Notes: generated by a model from the letters alone, not told the origin. Counted from the first letter of the stretch, positions 25,295-34,414 are shown. The stretch: 64,000 nt of DNA from Paracoccus sediminis (GCF_900188295.1 NZ_FZNM01000003.1:62001-126000); one strand, 5' to 3'. A program made the numbers and translations.

Positions 25295-26618
25295 ACAGAT
25301 AGTCGCCGCGTTGCAGGCCATATTTGGCCATCTTTTCGTTCAGCGTCCGGCGCGGAAGGCACAATTCGTCCATGACGCTGGCGATGCTGCCCTTGTGGCG
25401 GCGCATGGTGTTGTCGATCAGCATCTTCTCGAAACTCTCGACATACTCCTTCAGCGGCTTGCCTTCGGTCGTGGTGGCTTGCTGGTTGTCGTCGCCGTCC
25501 GCCATCAGCAAGGACGCGATGGACCCCGATCCGCGCCGGTTCTGCAACACCGCGCGTTCGGCCACGTTGATGAGTTGGCGGATATTGCCGGGCCAGGGGG
25601 CCTGCAAAAGCTGCGCGGCTTCCTGCGCACTGACCTGTGGGGGTTCGCAGCCGTATTCCTCGGAAAACTGTTCGGTCATGCGGGCGAACAGCGACAGGAT
25701 ATCCTCGCCCCGCGCGCGCAGGGGCGGCAGGGTGATCTTCAGCGCGGACAGGCGATAGAACAGGTCGGGCCGCAGCGAATCCTCGGCCCGGCGGCCTTCG
25801 CCGCGCGCGTTGGAAATGGCGATGATCCGGGTGTCGGCGGGAATGCCCTGGTCGCTGATGAATGCCAGAAGGCGGGCTTGCAGCGGTTCGGACAGCGCCT
25901 CGATGTCTTCCAGGCACAGGGTGCCGCCGCGCGCTTCCTCGACGGCGGGAATGCCGTCTTCCAGCGGGCCGAACAGGCGCGCCGACAACGCCTCGTCGTT
26001 ATAGGCGGCGCAGGACACCGGCACGAACTTTCGGGATGCGCGCGGTCCGACCGCGTGCAGGGCATGGGCCACCAGGGTCTTGCCGGTGCCAGTTTCCCCG
26101 TCGATCAGCACATGGCCGTCGGCCTGGCCCAGATCCAGGATATCCTCGCGCAGGCGGTCCATCACGGGGCTGGTGCCGATCAGCTTGGACATGACCTGCT
26201 GGCCTTCCGACAGATCGCGGCGCAGCGCGCGGTTGTCCAGCGTCATGCGCCGCATCTGCGTGGCCTTCTTGGCCAGCGCGGTCATCTTGTCGGGATTGAA
26301 CGGCTTTTCCATGAAATCCATGGCGCCGATGCGCATCGCCTCGACCGCCATGGGCACGTCGCCATGGCCGGTAATCAGGATGACGGGCAGCCCGGAATCC
26401 AGACCCATCAGGCGTTTCAGAAAGGCGATCCCGTCCATGCCGGGCATGCGGATGTCGCTGACCACGATGCCCGGCCAGTCGGCGCCGATGGTCTTCAGCG
26501 CGTCTTCGGCGCTGACAAAGGTTTCGGTGTCGAACCCGGACAGGACCAACCATTGGCTGATCGATTCCCGCATGTCCGGTTCGTCGTCCACAATGGCAAT
26601 CTTCAACTTGCGGGACAT
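25293..26618 (-). CDS. dctD: DctD-like response regulator lacking the sigma-54 contact loop
   Basis: Response regulator of the NtrC/DctD family, 441 residues, partner of the sensor kinase at 26635. Receiver domain: IVDDEPD at 9-15, phosphoacceptor Asp55 in VVSDIRMPGMDG, Lys105 in EKPF. AAA+ domain: Walker A GETGTGKT at 174-181, but the Walker B area reads GGTLCLEDI instead of the usual LDEI. The GAFTGA loop that touches sigma-54 is missing: LFG (215-217) runs to GGT (231) with only about 13 residues between. A C-terminal Fis-type helix-turn-helix (SIASVMDELCLPRRTLNEK) is intact. The fold and partner point to C4-dicarboxylate control, but no dctPQM genes are nearby. Confidence 0.85.
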   Translation of the reverse strand: MSRKLKIAIVDDEPDMRESISQWLVLSGFDTETFVSAEDALKTIGADWPGIVVSDIRMPGMDGIAFLKRLMGLDSGLPVILITGHGDVPMAVEAMRIGAMDFMEKPFNPDKMTALAKKATQMRRMTLDNRALRRDLSEGQQVMSKLIGTSPVMDRLREDILDLGQADGHVLIDGETGTGKTLVAHALHAVGPRASRKFVPVSCAAYNDEALSARLFGPLEDGIPAVEEARGGTLCLEDIEALSEPLQARLLAFISDQGIPADTRIIAISNARGEGRRAEDSLRPDLFYRLSALKITLPPLRARGEDILSLFARMTEQFSEEYGCEPPQVSAQEAAQLLQAPWPGNIRQLINVAERAVLQNRRGSGSIASLLMADGDDNQQATTTEGKPLKEYVESFEKMLIDNTMRRHKGSIASVMDELCLPRRTLNEKMAKYGLQRGDYL

Positions 26619-26634
26619 GAACGTCTTCCTTTCT

Positions 26635-28428
26635 TCATTCGGCGGCAAGCGCCTGGGCGGCTTGGCCCGGTCGGTGCAGCGGCAGTTCCACCGCAAAGAC
26701 CGCGCCGCCTTCGTTATCGTTATGGGCCGTCAGACGACCGCCGAAATCGGCCACAATGGTCGAGGAAATGGCAAGCCCAAGTCCCGTCCCCTCGCCCGGC
26801 TTCTTGGTCGTCCAGAACGGCTCGAACAGGTTTTCCAGATCCGAGATCCCCGGCCCGTTGTCGCGCACCAGCACATAGGCGTGGGCGCCGGTTTCCACCG
26901 CGATCTCGATCCGGGCGTCGCGCCGGTCGCGCACGGCGTCCACGGCGTTGCGCAACAGGTTGATGATGACCTGTTCCAGGCGGATGCGATCGGCCAGCAC
27001 CGTCACGGTGCCGCGCGGCAGATTGCGGGTCACGCGGATCGTGCGCGACCGCAATTGGGGTTCCATCATGGTCAGGGCGCTGCTGACGGCGGCGCGCAGA
27101 TCGACAGGCTCGACCGCCTCGCCCCCCTTGCGGGCATAGGATTTCAATTGCCGGGTGATCGCGCCCATCCGTTCGATCAGATCGTCGATCCGCTGGAAAC
27201 TGGACAGCGCCTCCTCGGCCCGGCCGCGTTGCAACAGCAGGCGCGCTCCGGCAAGATAGGTTTTCATCGCCGCAAGCGGCTGGTTCAGTTCGTGGCTGAC
27301 GCCCGCCGACATTTCGCCCAGGGCGGCCAGCTTGCTGCTTTGCTGCACGGTCTGTTCGGCGACGCGCAGTTCCTTTTGCATCCGCTCGCGTTCGGCGATC
27401 TCGCGCGTCAGGCGCATGTTCAGCGCGCGCAGGTCCGCGGATTCGCGCATGTAGGCGACCGACTGGCTGCGCGCCCGGCGCGACAGGACATAGAACGTCC
27501 CGGCCAGCAGTATGGCAAAACCCATGATCTCCAGTGCCAGGACCGCGTTCACCTGTTCCCGGACCGAGGCATAGGTCGTGAAGCTGGTCATCCGCCAGCC
27601 GCGAAAGGGAATCCGCGCCTCGGCCTGCATGACGGCGCGGCCCTGGACATAGGCGTCGATGGGCAGGGCGGTCCAGTCCGCCGTGACCTGAAACGCACGC
27701 TGGATGGCGGACGGCGCGTCGCGGACCGCCAGGGCCTCGGGCATGGTGAGGCCGCGCCAGCGGGGTTCGGTCGCCAGGATGATGCGGCCTTCGCTGTCGG
27801 TGACGGCCACGGCGTCCGAAATCCCCGCCCAGGACCGTTCCAGCCGCGACAGGTCGGCGCCCACGACGATCACCCCCAGGGTCTTGCCGTCGGCGATCAC
27901 CGCGCGGGAATAGGCGAACTCGTAACCGGCGCCGCCGTGATTCGTGACGGTGAATACCGTTTCGCTGGATCGCAGCGCCTCGACATAGAACGGCGACAGC
28001 ACGTTGTTGGTGCCCAGCTGATACCGGTCCGTGGATCCGACCGTCCGGCCCGATGCGTCCAGAAGCCGGATCGAGGCCGCGCCGATTTCCTTTTGCGCCG
28101 TCATCAGCCGGGCCGAGGTCGATGAGAAATCGTTGCTGTTCAGCGATCCGATCAGGGCCGGATCGCGCGCCAGCAACAGCGGCACCACCGCGGTGCGCTG
28201 CAATTCGGACAGCAGGTTGCCGGTATACAGCGCCAGACGCAGTTCGGACCGGACGCGGGTGCTGTCGGAAAACCGCGTGGTCAGCCAGGCGTTCGTGGTC
28301 CAGATCGACACCACCGCCAGAACGAAGATCAGCGCAACGGCAAGACGCAGCCACCATGGATTGCCGGGCTGGGCCAGCCGCGGTCGAGGGCGATCTGACT
28401 CGCTGGCGGCTCCCTTGTCCTCGATCAC
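26635..28428 (-). CDS. dctB: DctB-type sensor histidine kinase
   Basis: Membrane sensor kinase of about 597 residues. An N-terminal helix (LRLAVALIFVLAVVSIW) and a second near residue 305 (VLALEIMGFAILLAGTFYVL) enclose a periplasmic double-PAS/Cache sensor (SIRLLDASGRTVGSTDRYQL) as in DctB. A coiled linker (ALNMRLTREIAERERMQKEL) leads to the phosphorylated histidine in GVSHELNQPLAAMKTY, then NLLRNAVDAV (N box), DNGPGI and GTGLGLAI (G boxes). dctD follows 16 bases downstream. I take the GTG at 28428 (VIEDKGAAS); a TTG at 28452 is an alternative and neither has a good ribosome-binding site. C4-dicarboxylate sensing is the family-level inference. Confidence 0.87.
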   Translation of the reverse strand: MIEDKGAASESDRPRPRLAQPGNPWWLRLAVALIFVLAVVSIWTTNAWLTTRFSDSTRVRSELRLALYTGNLLSELQRTAVVPLLLARDPALIGSLNSNDFSSTSARLMTAQKEIGAASIRLLDASGRTVGSTDRYQLGTNNVLSPFYVEALRSSETVFTVTNHGGAGYEFAYSRAVIADGKTLGVIVVGADLSRLERSWAGISDAVAVTDSEGRIILATEPRWRGLTMPEALAVRDAPSAIQRAFQVTADWTALPIDAYVQGRAVMQAEARIPFRGWRMTSFTTYASVREQVNAVLALEIMGFAILLAGTFYVLSRRARSQSVAYMRESADLRALNMRLTREIAERERMQKELRVAEQTVQQSSKLAALGEMSAGVSHELNQPLAAMKTYLAGARLLLQRGRAEEALSSFQRIDDLIERMGAITRQLKSYARKGGEAVEPVDLRAAVSSALTMMEPQLRSRTIRVTRNLPRGTVTVLADRIRLEQVIINLLRNAVDAVRDRRDARIEIAVETGAHAYVLVRDNGPGISDLENLFEPFWTTKKPGEGTGLGLAISSTIVADFGGRLTAHNDNEGGAVFAVELPLHRPGQAAQALAAE

Positions 28429-28491
28429 GTGTAAAGCCCGGCCATGTTGCACAACTGCCGCACTCTAGGCCCAGACGCGCCGACGCTCAAG

Positions 28492-29160
28492 TCAGGCGTT
28501 GACAGCGCCGCCCACAAGGCAGCGGAACAGCGCCGCCCCGTCGGTGCCGCCCAGGGCCGGATCGGCGGCGCGTTCCGGGTGGGGCATCATGCCCAGGACG
28601 CGACGGTTTTCCGACAGCACGCCCGCGATGTCGGATACCGATCCGTTGATCGCCGGGACATAGGAAAAGGCGATGCGGTCGCCGTCTTGCAATCGCGCCA
28701 GTCCGTCGGGCGCGATCTGAAAGTTGCCGTCGTGATGGGCCACGGGAATGGTGATCCGCTGCCCCCTGCCATAGCCCCCGGTAAAGGCGCTGTCCGTGGT
28801 GGCGACGGTCAGGACGGCCGGCTTGCACAGAAAGGTCAGCCCGGTGTTGCGCATCAGGGCGCCGGGCAGAAGGCCCAGTTCGGTCAGCACCTGGAATCCA
28901 TTGCAGATACCCAGAACATAGCCGCCCCGGTCCGCGTGGCGGCGCAGTGCCGCCGCGACGGGAGACTGGGCGGCGATGGCGCCGCACCGCAGGTAATCGC
29001 CGAACGAAAACCCGCCCGGCACCCCGACCAGATCCGTGCCCTGGGGCAGGGCATCGTCCTTGTGCCAGACGCGTGTCACCTGCGCACCCGCCCGTTCCAG
29101 CGCCACGGCCAGGTCGCGGTCGCAGTTCGATCCGGGAAAGGTGATGACGGCGGCTTTCAT
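28492..29160 (-). CDS. purQ: phosphoribosylformylglycinamidine synthase, glutaminase subunit
   Basis: Glutaminase subunit of FGAM synthase: it releases ammonia from glutamine for PurL in purine synthesis. 222 residues, a class I glutamine amidotransferase. The nucleophile lies in VLGICNGFQVLTELGL, and the His/Glu of the triad in MMPHPERAADP. The start MKAAVITFPGSNCDRDL is the standard PurQ N-terminus, and AGGAGCAG lies upstream. In this window it stands between icd and dctB, without purS or purL. Confidence 0.95.
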   Translation of the reverse strand: MKAAVITFPGSNCDRDLAVALERAGAQVTRVWHKDDALPQGTDLVGVPGGFSFGDYLRCGAIAAQSPVAAALRRHADRGGYVLGICNGFQVLTELGLLPGALMRNTGLTFLCKPAVLTVATTDSAFTGGYGRGQRITIPVAHHDGNFQIAPDGLARLQDGDRIAFSYVPAINGSVSDIAGVLSENRRVLGMMPHPERAADPALGGTDGAALFRCLVGGAVNA

Positions 29161-29244
29161 GGGGCTGCTCCTGCTGGGATCGCGTGTCCTTTAACGCAGC
29201 TTGGTTCCTGAAGAAAGGGGCGCCCCATATCCGTTGCGCGACGC

Positions 29245-30456
29245 CTAGCGCAGCGCCCTGTCCAGAGCGTGATCCACCTTTTCCAGATAGCCCATGGTGG
29301 TCAGCCATTTCTGGTCCGGGCCGACCAGCAGTGCCAGATCCTTGGTCATGTGGCCATCCTCGACCGCCTGGACCGTGACGCGCTCCAGCGTCTCGGCAAA
29401 GTTCAGCAGGGCGGCGTTGTCGTCCAGCTTGGCGCGGTGTTTCAGCCCGCCCGTCCAGGCAAAGATCGAGGCGATCGAATTGGTCGAGGTCTGGTTGCCC
29501 TTCTGGTGCTCGCGGTAATGGCGCGTCACGGTGCCATGTGCGGCCTCGGCCTCGACCGTCCGGCCGTCCGGCGTCATGAGCACACTGGTCATCAGGCCAA
29601 GCGAGCCAAAGCCTTGCGCCACGGTGTCCGACTGCACGTCGCCGTCATAATTCTTGCAGGCCCAGACATAGCCCCCCGACCATTTCAGGCTGGACGCCAC
29701 CATGTCGTCGATCAGCCGGTGTTCATAGGTGATCCCGGCCGCTTTGAACCGATCGGCGAATTCGCTGTCGAACACCTCTTGGAACAGATCCTTGAAGCGG
29801 CCGTCATAGGCTTTCAGGATGGTGTTCTTGGTGGACAGATAGACCGGATAGCCGCGGTTCAGGCCATAGTTCATCGAGGCGCGGGCGAAATCGCGGATCG
29901 AATCGTCCAGGTTGTACATGGCCATCGCCACGCCCGATGACGGCGCCTGAAAGACCTCGTGTTCGATGGTTTCACCATCGTCGCCGACGAACCGGATGGT
30001 CAGGCGGCCCTTGCCCGGAAAGCGAAAGTCGGTGGCCTTGTACTGGTCGCCGAAGGCATGGCGGCCGACGATGACCGGCCGCGTCCAGTGCGGCACAAGC
30101 CGGGGGACGTTCCGGCAAATGATCGGCTCGCGAAAGATCACGCCGCCCAGGATGTTGCGGATCGTGCCGTTGGGCGATTTCCACATCTTCTTCAGGCCGA
30201 ATTCCTCGACCCGCTGTTCGTCGGGGGTGATGGTCGCGCATTTGACGCCGACGCCGTATCGCTTGATGGCGTTGGCCGCGTCGATGGTGATCTGGTCGTT
30301 GGTCCGGTCGCGTTCCTCGATCCCCAGGTCATAGTAGTTCAGGTCCACGTCCAGATAGGGCAGGATCAGCTTTTGCTTGATGAAATCCCAGATGATCCGG
30401 GTCATCTCGTCGCCGTCAAGCTCGACGACGGGATTGGCTACCTTGATCTTGGACAT
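29245..30456 (-). CDS. icd: isocitrate dehydrogenase (NADP+)
   Basis: Oxidative decarboxylation of isocitrate to 2-oxoglutarate in the TCA cycle. 403 residues, the eukaryote-like homodimeric class common in alphaproteobacteria. Visible segments include [20 protein letters not shown] at the start, [19 protein letters not shown] (substrate-binding serine region), [20 protein letters not shown] (metal-binding aspartates) and [17 protein letters not shown] (NADP site). AAGGAAG precedes the ATG. A TACAAT box (30517-30522, minus) about 60 bases upstream may be its -10 element. Confidence 0.95.
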   Translation of the reverse strand: MSKIKVANPVVELDGDEMTRIIWDFIKQKLILPYLDVDLNYYDLGIEERDRTNDQITIDAANAIKRYGVGVKCATITPDEQRVEEFGLKKMWKSPNGTIRNILGGVIFREPIICRNVPRLVPHWTRPVIVGRHAFGDQYKATDFRFPGKGRLTIRFVGDDGETIEHEVFQAPSSGVAMAMYNLDDSIRDFARASMNYGLNRGYPVYLSTKNTILKAYDGRFKDLFQEVFDSEFADRFKAAGITYEHRLIDDMVASSLKWSGGYVWACKNYDGDVQSDTVAQGFGSLGLMTSVLMTPDGRTVEAEAAHGTVTRHYREHQKGNQTSTNSIASIFAWTGGLKHRAKLDDNAALLNFAETLERVTVQAVEDGHMTKDLALLVGPDQKWLTTMGYLEKVDHALDRALR

Positions 30457-30663
30457 GGGCGCTTCCTTCGGTTGGACTCGCTTGCGGCTATAGCCGGATC
30501 AGGTTCCGAAGAAAAGATTGTATGCGACGGTATGCAATAAAAATCCAGCGTTAGCCGGTGATTGCAGGCATTTTAGACAAAGCCGCCGCAAGGCTTTGCT
30601 GATTTCCGAACCGTTCCGCAGTATGCGAAGGGCCATGGTGGTTTCGACGATGTGGACGCTTTC

Positions 30664-31854
30664 ATGGCAACGGTCGACTGGATGTGGTTCGGCAACATGG
30701 CCCAGGTCAATGCGACCCGCGGCACCCCCTCGACCGATGCCGAGGCGGACGGGACCGGCGGTCACAATGCCGTCGGCCAGGCGCAGATCAAGGCCGTCCA
30801 CCTGGCCGGAGACACCCGCAGCATCACCGTGAATGGCCAACCGACCGAGGCTTTCGCGACAAGCTACAACCGCGATGGCTACGGCCGCGACGTTCCCGAT
30901 TCCCGGATGACTTATCAGTCCCCGCATTCGGGCCAGACGGTCACGACGACGATCACGGGCTTTCTGTCCGTCCGCTATCAGCTGACATTCCCGAACGGGG
31001 ACACGTCGGAACAAGGCGGCGTGCTGATCCAGATGGAAAACGGCGACACGTTCTTTCGCCCCTCGAAGGATGCCTTGCCGCAATGGGAAGGCATCGATGC
31101 GTTGCGGGCGGTCAAGATCCTGTCGGCGGATCCGCTGCCCGCCAATACCTATGTCGCCACGATCTCGTTCCGGCCGACAATTCACGACCTGCCGATCACC
31201 TGCTTTGCCAGCGGCACGATGATCCATACCCCGATGGGCGACCGCCGGGTCGAGGATTTGCGGATCGGCGATCTGGTAACGACCCGCGACCATGGGCCGC
31301 AGCCGGTCCGCTGGATCGGGCGCCGCCATGTCACCGCGGCCGAAATCGCCGGACGCGCCGCGCTTGCGCCCGTCCGCATCGCGGCGGGGGCGTTGGGCGA
31401 CGGCCTGCCGCGGCATGACCTGCTGGTGTCGCAGCAGCACCGCGTCCTTGTGCGTTCGGCAATTGCCGCGCGCATGTTCGGGGCACGGGAACTGTTGATC
31501 CCCGCCAAGCACCTGACCGAGGTGGACGGCATCGACATCGTGGCGGACATGCCGGGCGTCACCTATGTCCACCTGATGTTTTCCGCGCATGAAATCGTGC
31601 TGTCAAACGGATCGGAAACAGAATCGCTCTATCCCGGCCCTCAGGCCTTGGTGGCGCTTGGGGACATGGCGGGGGAAATCCTTGCCCTGTTTCCCCAGCT
31701 TCGCGACGGCATCGACGGCTTTCCCGCCGCCCGGCCCTTTGTCGCCGGTCCAAAGGCCCGCCAGCTGGCCCTGCGCCATGCCGTCAACAACAGGCCATTG
31801 GCCAGCCGGTCAGGCAAGGAACGCCCCCGCCCCGACCCCCGGCCAATGCCATGA
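30664..31854 (+). CDS. Hint-domain protein (Hedgehog/intein type)
   Basis: 396 residues if it starts at ATG 30664 (MATVDWMWFGNM); GTG 30652 is an in-frame alternative. The N-terminal 170 residues form a beta-rich domain (IKAVHLAGDTRSITVNGQ; SVRYQLTFPNGDTSEQG) of the kind that precedes Hint domains in Rhodobacterales. The Hint domain begins at ITCFASGTMIHTPMGDRRVE, with the cysteine that starts intein-like autoprocessing, and continues GDLVTTRDHGPQPVRWIGRR, LVSQQHRVLV and the HEIVLSNGSETESLYPG block. No signal peptide is obvious, yet relatives are often secreted by type I systems. Function unknown; the Cys-to-Asn chemistry was not confirmed. Confidence 0.8.
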   Translation: MATVDWMWFGNMAQVNATRGTPSTDAEADGTGGHNAVGQAQIKAVHLAGDTRSITVNGQPTEAFATSYNRDGYGRDVPDSRMTYQSPHSGQTVTTTITGFLSVRYQLTFPNGDTSEQGGVLIQMENGDTFFRPSKDALPQWEGIDALRAVKILSADPLPANTYVATISFRPTIHDLPITCFASGTMIHTPMGDRRVEDLRIGDLVTTRDHGPQPVRWIGRRHVTAAEIAGRAALAPVRIAAGALGDGLPRHDLLVSQQHRVLVRSAIAARMFGARELLIPAKHLTEVDGIDIVADMPGVTYVHLMFSAHEIVLSNGSETESLYPGPQALVALGDMAGEILALFPQLRDGIDGFPAARPFVAGPKARQLALRHAVNNRPLASRSGKERPRPDPRPMP

Positions 31855-32146
31855 CGGTGCGGCGCCAAGGGCGGTCTTGCCGCCCACGCGGATTCCGATC
31901 CCGTCGCGGGCCTCGTCCCCCGCGGAATGCAGCGGCGCATCGCCCATGTCGATTTCGACCAGATCATGAACCGGCACCATGCGGATCGCCCGGTCAGAGG
32001 CGCCGAACCTCATGACCTTCACGGCGCCGTGCCGGCTGCGTTCGGCGCGTTGTTCCGACGGAACGGGTCCATCGCCCCGGTCAGCCGTCTGGGGGCCGGT
32101 TGGTAGTGGGCGGGAACGGCGAACCGGCGGGTGATCCGTTCCGACA
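31810..32146 (-). pseudogene. possible frameshifted small gene, or two overlapping short frames
   Basis: On the minus strand a frame from ATG 32146 encodes 42 residues (SERITRRFAVPAHYQPAPRR, TGAMDPFRRNNAPNAAG) and stops at 32018. The next frame, overlapping by a few bases, continues VMRFGASDRAIRMVPVHDLV, EIDMGDAPLHSAGDEARDGI to 31810. Both halves have GC-rich third positions like the neighbours. One added or lost base near 32020 would join them into a protein of about 112 residues. It could be a recent frameshift, a sequencing error, or chance. It overlaps the 3' end of the Hint gene on the other strand. I do not recognise the family. Confidence 0.4.
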
Positions 32147-32152
32147 TTGCCG

Positions 32153-32815
32153 TCAGCGGCTGGTTTCGGTCAGCCGCCGCCGGACATAGCCCTGGACCAG
32201 GTCGATCATCGGCTTCATGTGCAATTCATCGTCGCGGAAGAAGTGGTCGGCGCCCTCGATCTCCTCGTGGGTGATGGTGATGCCCTTCTGTTCGCGCAGC
32301 TTGCCGACCAGCGTGTGCGTGTCCTTGGGGGGCGCCACGCGGTCGGCGGTGCCGTTCACGATCAGGCCGGACGACGGGCACGGGGCCAGAAAGCTGAAAT
32401 CGTACATGTTGGCCGGGGGCGCCACGCTGATGAAGCCGGTGATTTCCGGGCGGCGCATCAGCAGCTGCATCCCGATCCACGCGCCAAAGCTGAAGCCCGC
32501 GACCCAGCAATGTTTGCTGTTGGGATTCATCGCCTGCAAATAGTCCAACGCGGATGCCGCGTCCGACAATTCGCCGATGCCCTGGTCGAATTCGCCCTGG
32601 CTGCGCCCGACCCCGCGGAAATTGAACCGCATGACGGTAAAGCCCATCTTGTGGAATGCGTAATGCAGGTTATAGACGACGCGGTTGTTCATCGTCCCGC
32701 CGAACTGCGGATGCGGATGCAGGACAATGGCAAGGGGGGCGTCGGGTTTGCCCGGTTGCGGGTGATAGCGGCCCTCGAGCCGCCCTTCGGGGCCGGGGAA
32801 AATCAGCTCTGGCAT
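32153..32815 (-). CDS. alpha/beta hydrolase
   Basis: 220-residue alpha/beta-fold hydrolase of unknown substrate, probably cytoplasmic. The oxyanion region reads IVLHPHPQFGGTMNN, the nucleophile elbow AGFSFGAWIGM, the acid VNGTADRVAPP and the histidine EGADHFFRDD. FNFRGVGRSQGEFD is typical of this small family. It is divergent from iscR, with 165 bases between the starts. I recall similar hydrolases beside iscR in other Rhodobacterales, so the arrangement is probably ancestral. Confidence 0.88.
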   Translation of the reverse strand: MPELIFPGPEGRLEGRYHPQPGKPDAPLAIVLHPHPQFGGTMNNRVVYNLHYAFHKMGFTVMRFNFRGVGRSQGEFDQGIGELSDAASALDYLQAMNPNSKHCWVAGFSFGAWIGMQLLMRRPEITGFISVAPPANMYDFSFLAPCPSSGLIVNGTADRVAPPKDTHTLVGKLREQKGITITHEEIEGADHFFRDDELHMKPMIDLVQGYVRRRLTETSR

Positions 32816-32980
32816 CGTCTTCCTTCGAAGCTACGGGTTTCTTGACGCATCTGCGCGGCGCTTCTAGACCGCTATCTGGGATTTCGGCGCGGCTTGCGCA
32901 AGAAACCAACCTTGGCGGCATAGCGCGGCAGTGCGCGCGTCGTCAATCCGACGCCGCCTGTTCTGGAAGGGAGCCAGCCG

Positions 32981-33439
32981 ATGAAACTGTCCACCAAGGG
33001 ACGCTATGCGATCATCGCGCTGGTCGATCTGGCCGTCGCCAGGAATGACGATCTCACCTCTCTGGCCGAGATTTCGGGCCGTCAGGACATTTCCCTGCCC
33101 TATCTGGAACAGCTGTTCGTGCGGCTGCGGCGGGCGGGGCTGGTGGCGTCGGTTCGCGGTCCGGGCGGCGGCTATCGCTTGGCCCGCGCCCCCGAAACCA
33201 TCCGCATCGCCGAGATTCTGGAGGCCGTGGACGAAACCGTCAGCGCCATGCATGTCGGCGCGGGCGCGTCGGGCGGCGTCTCGGGGTCGCGGGCGCAAAC
33301 GCTGTCGAACCGGCTGTGGGAAAGCCTGTCGGCGCATGTCTATGTGTTCCTGCACAACCATACGCTCGCCGACGTGGCCCGGAACCAGCTGCTGCCCTGC
33401 CCGGCGCTGCCGCGAATCCTCAGCGTGGTGGACGATTGA
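32981..33439 (+). CDS. iscR: IscR-type Rrf2 regulator with a single cysteine
   Basis: Rrf2-family transcription regulator of iron-sulfur assembly genes, 152 residues. The winged helix is intact: KLSTKGRYAIIALVDLAVAR, LPYLEQLFVRLRRAGLVASV, RGPGGGYRLARAPETI. The classical cluster-binding Cys3 motif expected around residues 90-105 is absent (VSAMHVGAGASGGVSGS). The only cysteine is Cys140 (LLPCPAL). Rhodobacter sphaeroides IscR is reported to be of this unusual kind. GGAAGGGAG precedes the ATG. In relatives a suf operon usually follows; here a convergent unrelated gene starts 63 bases after the stop. Confidence 0.9.
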   Translation: MKLSTKGRYAIIALVDLAVARNDDLTSLAEISGRQDISLPYLEQLFVRLRRAGLVASVRGPGGGYRLARAPETIRIAEILEAVDETVSAMHVGAGASGGVSGSRAQTLSNRLWESLSAHVYVFLHNHTLADVARNQLLPCPALPRILSVVDD

Positions 33440-33502
33440 GGCCTGACCAGCCCGTCAACGATCCGGACAGCCGTAAAGGCCGTCCCGGCCCGGCGCCCGC
33501 GC

Positions 33503-34414
33503 TCAGACCCGGATGCCTGCGGCCCGATACAGGATCGGCAGCATTTCGCCGCGATGAAGCGCGACATGGCCGCGCGCCGTGCTGCGCAGGATCGCCTCGA
33601 ACATGAAAGGGTTGGGGGATTCCGTTTGCAATGCCGCAAGATCGACGAAGAACGGATAGATTTGCTGCCGTCCGTTCGGTTCGTCGGTTATGTCGTGCAG
33701 GATCGTCATGTCAGGGACATGGCCCAAGGCCCGGAACCGTTCGATCACGGAAAAGCGGTCTCGGTGCATGGCATTGACGCCGTCCACGTCGTTCGTGCCA
33801 TAGATCTTGATGCAAAGGTCTTCCACATGGTGCCTGAACTGATAGCTATGCAGATCGGTCTGGGCGATGTCGGCGATCGCCCGGCAACCGGGAATGGCCG
33901 CCGCCACCATGAGCGCGCCAAATCCCCCCAGGGACGACCCCATGAGCGTGATGTTCCCGGCTTCGATCTCCAACGCGGCGGCGATGTCACGGATGATGCG
34001 GGCAATCGTATCGGCATAGAAATGATCGCCTTCCTGGAACCAGCCTGCGGCGATCTGGTATTTCCGTGCCAGGGCTTCCTCGAAGCACCAGACGTTGACC
34101 GGCATGGACGCAACCCATTGCCACCTTGGAATATATGGGAACTGCTGCGCCTTCAGAGCCGCCAGCGGCAATGCCGCGGGAAACAGGACCACCAGCGACT
34201 TGCTGCTGGCCAGCCGCTTGAAAAGCCCGTCGACATGACCTGATCCGCTGTCCAGCCGGATGAAGTCGACACCGTCCGGGATGCCCTTCAAATCGGAAAT
34301 CCGTCGGAAATTCGGGGTCGAGCTTGGTTCGATGAGATCGGCGGCCAAGATGTTCTCCTGGGATGTCAGATCGGCGGCGTACAGCCTGTCGGACCGGTAT
34401 TCAACCGGACACAT
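33503..34414 (-). CDS. hydrolase-fold protein of unknown function
   Basis: 303 residues from ATG 34414 (MCPVEYRSDRLYAADL). The middle carries an alpha/beta-hydrolase-like nucleophile elbow, ITLMGSSLGGFGALMVAAAI (Ser161), and a preceding strand SLVVLFPAALPL. Candidate acid and histidine residues lie in MTILHDITDEPNG and near the C-terminus (STARGHVALHRGEML). PRWQWVASMPVNVWCFEEAL is a tryptophan-rich stretch. Bases here are slightly less GC-rich than in flanking genes and the gene sits between iscR and a decayed transposase, which suggests transfer. A longer in-frame start at 34516 is not protein-like. Substrate unknown; relatives in polysaccharide clusters are possible. Confidence 0.6.
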   Translation of the reverse strand: MCPVEYRSDRLYAADLTSQENILAADLIEPSSTPNFRRISDLKGIPDGVDFIRLDSGSGHVDGLFKRLASSKSLVVLFPAALPLAALKAQQFPYIPRWQWVASMPVNVWCFEEALARKYQIAAGWFQEGDHFYADTIARIIRDIAAALEIEAGNITLMGSSLGGFGALMVAAAIPGCRAIADIAQTDLHSYQFRHHVEDLCIKIYGTNDVDGVNAMHRDRFSVIERFRALGHVPDMTILHDITDEPNGRQQIYPFFVDLAALQTESPNPFMFEAILRSTARGHVALHRGEMLPILYRAAGIRV

